Below are positions 1 through 5,362 of a stretch of 5,362 nt of DNA, piece by piece. This DNA comes from an uncultured Bacteroidales bacterium. GTDB taxonomy: Bacteria; Bacteroidota; Bacteroidia; Bacteroidales; Paludibacteraceae. The position numbers were made by a program, and so were the translations under genes. The stretch covers positions 1 to 5,362 of the forward strand of contig CAIYTJ010000578.1 of assembly GCA_903929065.1 (NCBI GenBank), in the 5' to 3' direction. Below the pieces are notes generated by a model. That model saw only the letters and a list, made by a program, of their open reading frames with translations. It searched no databases and was not told where the DNA came from. Positions within the stretch are counted from its first letter, which is position 1. Each line of letters starts with the position of its first letter.

Positions 1-1
1 A

Positions 2-739
2 ATGTCAAATTTACACATTACAACGACACAAAATGTTAAGCTTTTTTTTACTCCGGCATCAGTTGGTGAACGTATATTTGCCCATGGTGCTGATTTACTG
101 ATAAAAACAGCTTACATGATTTCTGTTTATTTTTTATTGTTTCAACTACTTGACATTAATATTCTGGCCACTGACAACAATATTTTATATATTGCAATCC
201 TTTGTTTGGTTTCTTTGCCTATAGTTTTCTATACACTTGTTTCAGAAACTTTAATGGAAGGTCAGACTTTTGGAAAAAAACTCGTAAAAATTAAAGTGGT
301 AAAAATTGATGGCTTTCAGGCCGGATTCTTTGATTATTTAATCCGATGGATATTTTTACTGATTGATATTGATTTGGGCTTTGCCGGATTGATTACTATG
401 GTAATTACAAAACACACCCAACGCATTGGTGATCTGGCTGCCGGAACTGCTGTTATTACAGAAAAATCGAAATATAATATCTCGCATACCATTTTAATGG
501 ATGTGGAAGAGAAATATCAACCCTATTTTGCACAAAATCAGGTTATGCTATTCAGCGATAATGATATGAGAATTATAAAAGAAAATTCCGAAATGGCTTT
601 TAAACAAGGAAATTTTTCGCTCTTAATCAGATTGGTTCAGAAAATTGAATCCGTTATGAATATACGAAATCCTTTCAAAAGCGAACGTCAACTTATTGAA
701 ACCTTGTTGAAAGATTATAATTATTATACAGGAAAATAG
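2..739 (+). CDS. RDD family integral membrane protein
   Basis: The 245-residue product carries an RDD domain over roughly residues 15-155. The hallmark residues are visible: R24 and D31 in the first helix region (GERIFAHGAD) and the terminal RIGDLAAGTAVI motif at 141-152 with D144. A conserved EGQTFGKKLVKIKVV segment lies at about 86-100. Hydrophobic stretches near 32-50, 60-80 and 113-135 suggest three membrane segments in the inner membrane. RDD proteins are a broad family of mostly unknown role, and some have been linked to transport. After the domain comes a charged, soluble tail of about 90 residues (156-245), longer than in minimal RDD proteins. The ATG at position 2 fits the domain start, but the window edge hides the upstream sequence, so a longer start cannot be excluded. 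From general knowledge of Bacteroidota, such genes often sit near spoIIM-like and MoxR/DUF58 genes; none of these is visible here. Confidence 0.88.
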   Translation: MSNLHITTTQNVKLFFTPASVGERIFAHGADLLIKTAYMISVYFLLFQLLDINILATDNNILYIAILCLVSLPIVFYTLVSETLMEGQTFGKKLVKIKVVKIDGFQAGFFDYLIRWIFLLIDIDLGFAGLITMVITKHTQRIGDLAAGTAVITEKSKYNISHTILMDVEEKYQPYFAQNQVMLFSDNDMRIIKENSEMAFKQGNFSLLIRLVQKIESVMNIRNPFKSERQLIETLLKDYNYYTGK

Positions 740-920
740 AATCTTAATCACTACTTACCAATAAAACCTGATTCCAACAGATTTAATTCTTAAAATATTA
801 TCAATTTACGAAATTCTGAAAACAGGAAATTGAACAAATCAAAATTTAAATCGTTTTGCAGAATAAAGGATTGAGTTTAAGCCTTCCTATCAGGTAATTT
901 GACCTATTTCTTATTATAAT

Positions 921-951
921 TTTCCAGTGAGCCAAAATAATGGTAATTTTG
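921..951 (+). promoter_or_regulatory. Candidate Bacteroidota-type promoter for the 1026 gene run
   Basis: TAATTTTG at 944-951 matches the Bacteroidota -7 consensus TAnnTTTG exactly. TTTC at 921-924 is a one-mismatch match to the -33 TTTG element, with a 19-bp spacer, which is within the usual range. Transcription would start near 957-960, giving a 5' UTR of about 65-70 nt before the ATG at 1026. The -7 element is also the right arm of an inverted repeat, CAAAAT (933-938) and ATTTTG (946-951). That could be an operator or chance in AT-rich DNA. The rest of the 740-1025 gap shows no ORF, no tRNA and no convincing terminator for the RDD gene; the only hairpin seen near 764-784 is weak and interrupted. 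Confidence 0.5.
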
Positions 952-1025
952 CAACGATTTACAGTCGAAATTGTTGAACTTTTCCGTTTAAAAATAGAAT
1001 CAACCATTTCACATCGTAAAATAAT

Positions 1026-1691
1026 ATGAGAAAAGTTTATTCCGTTTGCTTAATACTCATTGTTTTTGTTTCGGTTTTATATGCCGGAACAACTGACAGT
1101 ATTTCAACGGTTTATTACGATAAAGAATTTCATACTCAATATCAAACCAAAGTTAAGGTTTCGAGTAAAATAGCGGTGGAAGTTGCTGATTATCTGGTTA
1201 ATGACTTTCATACTACCCCGGGTAATCTTTTTAACTGGGCATTGAAAGATTTGGGGTTACAAAATACAAATGACGAATTGATTTTTGTTTTAAAATCCTC
1301 GGAAACTGACTTCAAAACGGGAGTTACTTATGGGAAATTTGATATTGTTGTACAACATATCACCACTTTCAAAGATATAAAGGTAAATGCAATAGTTGCG
1401 AAAACCAGGTTTGCAAACAAAGAAATAAAAGTTAGTGCTGATATTATTTATTCCACTTTGTTATTGAATAAAGGAATAGGTAATATTAAATTTATTCCAC
1501 AAAGTAACGTTGAACAGATTCTGATTACAAATGTAGATCTGAGATTCGGTTGGTTCTTCAATATATTTATTACAAAAAAACGCTATAAAAGCATTGTTGA
1601 GTGGCGCATTAAAAAATTTACAGAAAATATCAAGAACGAATGTCTGAAAAGAGAGATTAATGAAACCGAAAAAAAATCAATCAAACTTTAA
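1026..1691 (+). CDS. Secreted protein of unknown function, paralog 1 of a tandem pair
   Basis: I do not recognise this family. The 221-residue product begins with a clear Sec signal peptide: K3, a hydrophobic core at about 5-19, and likely cleavage after LYA at residue 20. There is no lipobox, so the mature protein is probably periplasmic or exported rather than a lipoprotein. It is a paralog of the next gene in the same register: DSIST at 24-28, WALK at 71-74, an ITTF segment near 112-115, and a strongly conserved C-terminal block from RFGWFFNIF (173-181) to 210. That block ends in a long, charged, probably helical segment rich in K, R and E. Alternating hydrophobic strands followed by a C-terminal helix vaguely recall a START/SRPBCC-like fold, which is only a guess. 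No catalytic motif stands out. It follows the candidate promoter and lies 21 bp before its paralog. No Shine-Dalgarno sequence is visible; the ATG is chosen because it begins the signal peptide. Confidence 0.85.
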   Translation: MRKVYSVCLILIVFVSVLYAGTTDSISTVYYDKEFHTQYQTKVKVSSKIAVEVADYLVNDFHTTPGNLFNWALKDLGLQNTNDELIFVLKSSETDFKTGVTYGKFDIVVQHITTFKDIKVNAIVAKTRFANKEIKVSADIIYSTLLLNKGIGNIKFIPQSNVEQILITNVDLRFGWFFNIFITKKRYKSIVEWRIKKFTENIKNECLKREINETEKKSIKL

Positions 1692-1712
1692 CCTGTGATT
1701 TGACAAGTATTT

Positions 1713-2393
1713 ATGAAAAATAAATTTTTACTTATTCTGTTATGTATATTAAGTCCGGCTTTTCTGTTTGCATCTTCAATCGATTCTATTTCTACAACCT
1801 ACAAAGATGGTCAATTTACTACTTATAGTCAGGTGTTTGTCAGTGCTTCAGATAGTATATGTTCCATAGTTACAAAAGACTATGATTACCAGATGCGCTA
1901 TAACCTTGATGCACTTTTTCCCTGGGCTCTGAAAGGCATGAATATGAGGAAAGAGAAAAAAGAATTGATGATGTTTTATTTCAAATCAACCTCTTTTAAT
2001 AAAGAAACAAGTGTTTTAAGAGGCATTGGCGATGTAATTATTCCGGGAGTAATAACCTTTCCAAACATTTATGTAGATTGCAAGCTAACATCAAAACCAA
2101 CCATAAACGGTAATAGCACTGTATATCTAAACTTACTGAGCTCGAATGGATTCATTAAAAATATGAATAATTCATTTTCAGTCACTCCGGTCGCAAATAA
2201 GAAAGGAAACTGGTTTATTCTTGTAACAAATGTACGGTTTGGTTGGTTTTTCAATATTTTTCTTACCGAAAAGCGGTTTAAGGCAATTATGGAATGGCGG
2301 TTGAAGCAATTTATTCACAACTTAAAAAACGAAGCTGAACGAAGAGAGAAAGTAATAAGCAGTAATAAAAATACGAAACACGAAATAAATTAA
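1713..2393 (+). CDS. Secreted protein of unknown function, paralog 2 of a tandem pair
   Basis: This 226-residue protein has a signal peptide (K2 and K4, hydrophobic core about 5-19, probable cleavage after LFA at residue 20). The Cys at 11 lies inside the hydrophobic core and does not make a lipobox. It matches the preceding protein at DSIST (24-28), FPWALKGM (69-76), an ITFPNIYV segment (114-121) and the C-terminal RFGWFFNIF block (175-183). Over 175-212 I count 25 identities in 38 ungapped positions with paralog 1, while the middle of the protein has diverged. The tail after 212 is polar (KVISSNKNTKHEIN). The family and function are not recognised. Its TAA stop is followed directly by the ATG of prfA, so the two genes are very probably co-transcribed and may be translationally coupled. 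The start is supported by the signal peptide and by register with the paralog. Confidence 0.86.
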   Translation: MKNKFLLILLCILSPAFLFASSIDSISTTYKDGQFTTYSQVFVSASDSICSIVTKDYDYQMRYNLDALFPWALKGMNMRKEKKELMMFYFKSTSFNKETSVLRGIGDVIIPGVITFPNIYVDCKLTSKPTINGNSTVYLNLLSSNGFIKNMNNSFSVTPVANKKGNWFILVTNVRFGWFFNIFLTEKRFKAIMEWRLKQFIHNLKNEAERREKVISSNKNTKHEIN

Positions 2394-3479
2394 ATGGCTG
2401 AAAAAACACTTTTAGAAAAATTAGAAGGATTACAACATAAGTTCGAAGAGATTTCGACCTTAATCACTGACCCGTCGGTCATAACAGACCAGAAACGGTT
2501 TGTAAAACTCAATAAGGAATACCACGATTTGGAAAGAATTCTAACTGCCAAAAACGAGTATGAACTTGCTTTGTCACATTTGAATGAAGCTAAAGAATTA
2601 CTTGATGGTGAAAATGACCCGGAAATGAGGGAAATGGCCAAAGCGGAAATTGAGGAAATTGAGCCAAAAATTCCGGAAATGGAAGAAAATATTAAATTGC
2701 TTCTGATTCCTGTCGATCCTGAAGATAATAAGAATGCCATTGTCGAAATCCGCGGAGGAACCGGTGGTGACGAAGCAGCCATTTTTGCCGGCGATTTATT
2801 CAAAATGTATCAGAAATACTGCGAAACTAAAAATTGGAAAACTGAAATAACAAATATAAGCGAAGGCACATCAGGCGGTTACAAAGAAATAATATTCACA
2901 GTTTCCGGCGAAAACGTGTATGGAACATTAAAATATGAATCAGGTGTTCACCGCGTTCAGCGTGTACCGCAAACCGAAACTCAGGGACGTGTTCATACTT
3001 CGGCAGCAACAGTTGCCGTTCTTCCGGAAGCTGAAGAATTTGATATTGAACTGAAAGATTCAGATATTCGGGTGGACACATTCTGTTCGTCTGGTGCCGG
3101 CGGACAGTCGGTAAATACAACATATTCAGCCATTCGGTTGGTTCACGTTCCTACTGGAATTACAGTTCAGTGTCAGGATGAAAAATCGCAGCATAAAAAC
3201 AAAGCTAAAGCCATGATTGAACTGCGGTCGCGTATCTATGCCATTGAACATCAAAAATACCTGGACGAAATCGGTTCCAAACGTAAAACTATGGTTTCAA
3301 CCGGCGATCGGTCGGCTAAAATACGAACTTACAATTATCCGCAGGGACGAATCACAGACCATCGCATCAACTTCACCATTTATAATCTTTCTGCTTTTAT
3401 GAATGGCGATGTTCAGGGTGTAATTGACCAACTGATTGTAGCTGAAAATGCCGAACGATTGAAAGAAAGTGAATTATAA
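2394..3479 (+). CDS. prfA: Peptide chain release factor 1 (RF1)
   Basis: RF1 recognises UAA and UAG in the ribosomal A site and triggers hydrolysis of peptidyl-tRNA in the cytoplasm. The product is 361 residues, the normal RF1 length. An N-terminal helical, coiled-coil-like domain (about 1-105) is followed by the codon-recognition domain with the PxT-type tripeptide PQT at 192-194 (context RVQRVPQTETQGRVHTSA). The catalytic GGQ is at 236-238 (SSGAGGQSVNTT); Q238 is the residue usually methylated by PrmC. A typical C-terminal RITDHRINFTIYNL segment lies at about 319-332. The PxT motif, instead of the SPF of RF2, separates it from prfB. All key residues are present. The ATG abuts the previous stop codon with no spacer and lacks a Shine-Dalgarno sequence; the upstream bases are A-rich. 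It is followed by pyrF after 62 bp, a neighbour order that I believe recurs in Bacteroidota. Confidence 0.98.
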   Translation: MAEKTLLEKLEGLQHKFEEISTLITDPSVITDQKRFVKLNKEYHDLERILTAKNEYELALSHLNEAKELLDGENDPEMREMAKAEIEEIEPKIPEMEENIKLLLIPVDPEDNKNAIVEIRGGTGGDEAAIFAGDLFKMYQKYCETKNWKTEITNISEGTSGGYKEIIFTVSGENVYGTLKYESGVHRVQRVPQTETQGRVHTSAATVAVLPEAEEFDIELKDSDIRVDTFCSSGAGGQSVNTTYSAIRLVHVPTGITVQCQDEKSQHKNKAKAMIELRSRIYAIEHQKYLDEIGSKRKTMVSTGDRSAKIRTYNYPQGRITDHRINFTIYNLSAFMNGDVQGVIDQLIVAENAERLKESEL

Positions 3480-3482
3480 GTA

Positions 3483-3496
3483 GGTTGATGGGTTGA
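3483..3496 (+). repeat. Short direct repeat GGTTGA x2 in the prfA-pyrF spacer
   Basis: GGTTGA occurs at 3483-3488 and 3491-3496, separated by two bases, just after the prfA stop. The stretch reads as an imperfect heptamer-type repeat. It also contains the two-codon ORF ATG GGT TGA (3488-3496). It is too short to assign a function. Confidence 0.4.
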
Positions 3497-3503
3497 AAAG
3501 AAA

Positions 3504-3536
3504 AATAGTAAATGGTAAATGAATAAATAGTAAATG
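3504..3536 (+). repeat. Heptamer repeat GTAAATG x3 upstream of pyrF
   Basis: GTAAATG occurs at 3508-3514, 3515-3521 and 3530-3536. The first two copies are directly tandem, and a degenerate AATAAAT unit (3522-3528) lies before the third. The longer word AATAGTAAATG is perfectly repeated at 3504-3514 and 3526-3536. Each unit supplies an ATG, so the spacer holds minimal ORFs: MVNE (3512-3526), MNK (3519-3530) and MKS (3534-3545). The last one's TGA overlaps the pyrF ATG. The array may be slippage-prone filler or part of the pyrF translation start region. Confidence 0.6.
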
Positions 3537-3541
3537 AAATC

Positions 3542-4384
3542 ATGACTAAACAAGAATTATTTGAAAACATAAAACGCAAGAAATCATTTCTTTGCGTGGG
3601 ATTAGATACAGACGTTGAAAAAATTCCGGAACATTTATTTGATTTATCCGACGATCCTATTTTCGAGTTCAACAAGGCCATTATTGACGCTACTGCAGAC
3701 CTTTGCGTAGCTTACAAACCCAATCTGGCTTTTTACGAAAGCCTCGGCATTGAAGGTTGGGAAATACTTGAACGCACTGTTGATTATATCCGTTCGACTT
3801 ATCCCGATCAATTTATCATTGCTGATGCCAAACGGGGCGATATCGGAAATACATCGGCTATGTATGCCAGAACATTTTTTGGTAATATGGAATTCGACTC
3901 GGTAACTGTGGCACCTTACATGGGCGAAGATTCCGTGACTCCTTTTCTGACTTATGAAGGAAAATGGGTGACTTTACTTGCATTGACTTCAAATAAAGGT
4001 GCTTATGACTTTCAATTTATGAAAGATGAAAAAACCGGTGAACGGTTGTTTGAAAAAGTACTCAAAACCTCACTTACATGGGGAACCGACGAAAACATGA
4101 TGTATGTGGTTGGTGCAACTAAAGCCGAAATGCTGACTGATATTCGGGCCATCGTTCCGGAACATTTTCTGTTGGTTCCGGGAGTTGGAGCTCAAGGTGG
4201 AAGTTTACAAGAGGTTGCAAAATTCGGTCTTAATTCGACTTGTGGATTATTGGTAAATTCTTCCCGACAAATCATTTACGCATCCTCGGAGGCTGATTTT
4301 GCATCAGTGGCAAGAGTTGAAGCTCAAAAAGTTCAGCAGGAAATGGAAGTAATTTTATCACATGCCGGTTTTTTTATTGAATAG
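3542..4384 (+). CDS. pyrF: Orotidine 5'-phosphate decarboxylase, type 2 subfamily
   Basis: This enzyme converts orotidine 5'-monophosphate to UMP and CO2, the last step of de novo pyrimidine synthesis, in the cytoplasm. The 280-residue length and the signature DAKRGDIGNTS (95-105) match the type 2 subfamily, which is longer than the E. coli type. The catalytic charge network is visible as D95, K97 and D100. The LDTD segment (21-24) and YKPNLAFYE (58-66, K59) fit substrate-binding positions of the TIM barrel. The phosphate-binding part appears as PGVGAQGG (213-220) and VNSSRQII (238-245, probably with R242). No key residue is missing. The ATG at 3542 directly precedes the conserved N-terminal part and overlaps a tiny upstream ORF as ATGA. 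No Shine-Dalgarno sequence is visible. The gene probably shares a transcript with prfA. Confidence 0.97.
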   Translation: MTKQELFENIKRKKSFLCVGLDTDVEKIPEHLFDLSDDPIFEFNKAIIDATADLCVAYKPNLAFYESLGIEGWEILERTVDYIRSTYPDQFIIADAKRGDIGNTSAMYARTFFGNMEFDSVTVAPYMGEDSVTPFLTYEGKWVTLLALTSNKGAYDFQFMKDEKTGERLFEKVLKTSLTWGTDENMMYVVGATKAEMLTDIRAIVPEHFLLVPGVGAQGGSLQEVAKFGLNSTCGLLVNSSRQIIYASSEADFASVARVEAQKVQQEMEVILSHAGFFIE

Positions 4385-4406
4385 ATTTCACATAAAATTT
4401 ATTTTT

Positions 4407-5309
4407 ATGAATTACAGGTATCTTTTCTTTATTATTTTTTCCTTAATCTCAAGTCTGTCAACCTTTGCCCAAAAAACAGAAAATGACAGCATTGATAATG
4501 ACAGTACTGATATTGAAAAAAAATCATATTTAACAGCTTCTATAACGTATGCCTCAAATTCAGTATCTTATGGACGGGTTCAGGCAAATACCATAAATCC
4601 AACCATTGGTGCTTCGATTGGATACGATTTTAAATCCGGAATTTACTTTAACGCTGAGACCGGAATAATGCCAACTCAGGCGAGCTCTACAGTTACTACT
4701 CAACCTAATATTTTTGGAGGTCTCTCGTTGCAGGGAGGATATGGTTTTTCAATCGTTGAAGATGTATTGTCGGCTGATGTAAATTACACACATTCATTCT
4801 TTCAAAATACGTCAAAAATTACTTCTGAAATTCAGGGAACAGCAGCTGCCAGTATTTCTGCAGATTTGAGCTGGATTGGAGCTGATTTGGGATCGAACTT
4901 TAGCTATGGAAATGCGAATACTGATATTCTTTTTAATTTTTCAATCAATAAAAACATTAATCTTTTCCCGATTGGAAAAGATACGTTGAGTATTACTCCT
5001 ACCCTTACAACGTATGCAGGAACTCAAAATCTGATTGGATTGCATTTGAGAAATATTCCCAAAAGAATAACAAATCCTAAACTAAAAACTGCAATTGAGG
5101 CTGAGAATGCTAAATTAATTGCAGATGCCAAATTATTTAAGTTTATTGATCTGGATGTTGAAATTCCTGTAAGCTATACAATAAGTTTATTTACCTTCGA
5201 AATTTCTCCCACATTTTCTTTCCCTTCAAACCTAATTGAACCTGTAAAATCAAATTACTTTGCCAAAAATCCTTTTTTCATTAATTTTTCTGTTTCAATC
5301 AAAGTATAA
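4407..5309 (+). CDS. Predicted outer-membrane beta-barrel protein of unknown function
   Basis: I place the start at the ATG at 4407, giving 300 residues. This begins a good signal peptide (NYRYLFFIIFSLISSLS core, cleavage after FAQ at residue 22, the AQ ending being typical of Bacteroidota). The longer in-frame ATG at 4362 would overlap pyrF by 23 bp and bury the signal peptide behind 15 extra residues. The mature protein opens with an acidic polar linker (about 23-40), partly built from a tandem 15-bp repeat. It continues as alternating hydrophobic/polar strands rich in G, S, T, N and aromatic residues, such as ASITYASNSVSYGRV, GASIGYDF and ADVNYTHSFF, which is typical of outer-membrane barrels. 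A short helical insert lies near 230-250 (NPKLKTAIEAENAKLIADAK). The end, FFINFSVSIKV, looks like a final barrel strand. The cargo or ligand is unknown. It starts 22 bp after pyrF and is probably the last gene of the run. Confidence 0.8.
   Translation: MNYRYLFFIIFSLISSLSTFAQKTENDSIDNDSTDIEKKSYLTASITYASNSVSYGRVQANTINPTIGASIGYDFKSGIYFNAETGIMPTQASSTVTTQPNIFGGLSLQGGYGFSIVEDVLSADVNYTHSFFQNTSKITSEIQGTAAASISADLSWIGADLGSNFSYGNANTDILFNFSINKNINLFPIGKDTLSITPTLTTYAGTQNLIGLHLRNIPKRITNPKLKTAIEAENAKLIADAKLFKFIDLDVEIPVSYTISLFTFEISPTFSFPSNLIEPVKSNYFAKNPFFINFSVSIKV
4482..4511 (+). repeat. Tandem 15-bp in-frame repeat encoding NDS(I/T)D twice
   Basis: AATGACAGCATTGAT (4482-4496) is followed at once by AATGACAGTACTGAT (4497-4511), with 13 of 15 bases identical. 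In the frame of the barrel gene the copies encode NDSID and NDSTD at residues 26-35, just after the signal peptide. It looks like a small duplication that lengthened the acidic linker. Confidence 0.75.
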
Positions 5310-5322
5310 TTCTTTATTTTAC

Positions 5323-5358
5323 AAAAAAACCTCCTGATTTCATTTTATCAGGAGGTTT
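5323..5358. terminator. Strong intrinsic terminator hairpin, best on the minus strand
   Basis: The arms 5327-5338 (AAACCTCCTGAT) and 5347-5358 (ATCAGGAGGTTT) pair perfectly over 12 bp around an 8-base loop (5339-5346). It lies 17 bp after the stop of the barrel gene and can end that transcript. On the + strand only three U residues follow the GC-rich stem before AAAA. On the minus strand the stem runs into seven consecutive U residues (5329 down to 5323), a classic rho-independent terminator. This fits a shared terminator between the barrel gene and a convergent gene beyond the right edge. Confidence 0.88.
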
Positions 5359-5362
5359 AAAA

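Noticed and set aside
764..784. Possible terminator hairpin after the RDD gene
   Set aside because: Only two 3-bp stem segments with a mismatch between them and no U-tract; too weak to call.
2069..2254. Minus-strand 61-codon ORF inside the second secreted paralog
   Set aside because: It is antisense to a gene supported by a signal peptide and by its tandem homolog.
2390..2803. Minus-strand ORF of 137 codons opposite the start of prfA
   Set aside because: It is antisense to a certain RF1 gene, its product is a low-complexity serine-rich sequence with no recognisable domain, and it arises from the codon pattern of prfA.
2970..2978. PQT rather than PAT or PVT in the RF1 codon-recognition motif
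   Set aside because: The PxT pattern is kept, and I recall PQT as common in Bacteroidota RF1, so it does not suggest altered stop-codon recognition.
2896..3123. Minus-strand 75-codon ORF inside prfA
   Set aside because: It is antisense to the catalytic domain of RF1 and has no recognisable features.
3217..3402. Plus-strand 61-codon ORF inside prfA in another frame
   Set aside because: It lies wholly within the conserved C-terminal part of RF1 and has no independent start signal or domain.
3397..3681. Minus-strand ORF of 94 codons spanning the prfA-pyrF spacer
   Set aside because: It overlaps both flanking conserved genes in antisense and its product shows no domain or sensible composition; the open frame is explained by the repeats and AT-rich spacer.
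4294..4301. TGATTTTG inside pyrF as a promoter for the barrel gene
   Set aside because: It has a mismatch at an invariant A of the -7 element and only TTTA at a 15-bp spacing upstream; not convincing.

Overview
The window looks like chromosome from an AT-rich member of the Bacteroidota, probably Bacteroidales-like. Three things point there: secreted proteins whose signal peptides end in A or AQ, gene starts without clear Shine-Dalgarno sequences, and a candidate promoter of the Bacteroidota type (TAnnTTTG). The RF1 and type 2 OMP decarboxylase sequences also resemble that phylum's versions. The genus cannot be fixed from this sequence.

Layout, all genes on the + strand. Positions 2-739 hold an RDD-family membrane protein whose promoter lies outside the window. 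A 286-bp non-coding gap (740-1025) follows, with a candidate promoter at 921-951 that overlaps a small inverted repeat. Next comes a compact run of five genes. Two tandem paralogous secreted proteins of unknown function (1026-1691 and 1713-2393) lead into prfA, peptide chain release factor 1 (2394-3479), which abuts the second paralog with no spacer. After a 62-bp spacer of short repeats comes pyrF, orotidine 5'-phosphate decarboxylase (3542-4384). The run ends with a predicted outer-membrane beta-barrel protein (4407-5309). A strong 12-bp hairpin at 5327-5358 closes the window and acts best as a terminator for the minus strand, which suggests a convergent gene just beyond the edge.

Function. 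prfA (translation termination) and pyrF (last step of UMP synthesis) are housekeeping genes. The two paralogs and the barrel protein are envelope or periplasmic proteins by their signal peptides, and nothing in the sequence ties them to either housekeeping process beyond probable co-transcription. No mobile element, CRISPR array, tRNA, rRNA or defence system is visible. The least explained content is the tandem pair with its shared C-terminal RFGWFFNIF block, and the repeat-rich leader of pyrF.
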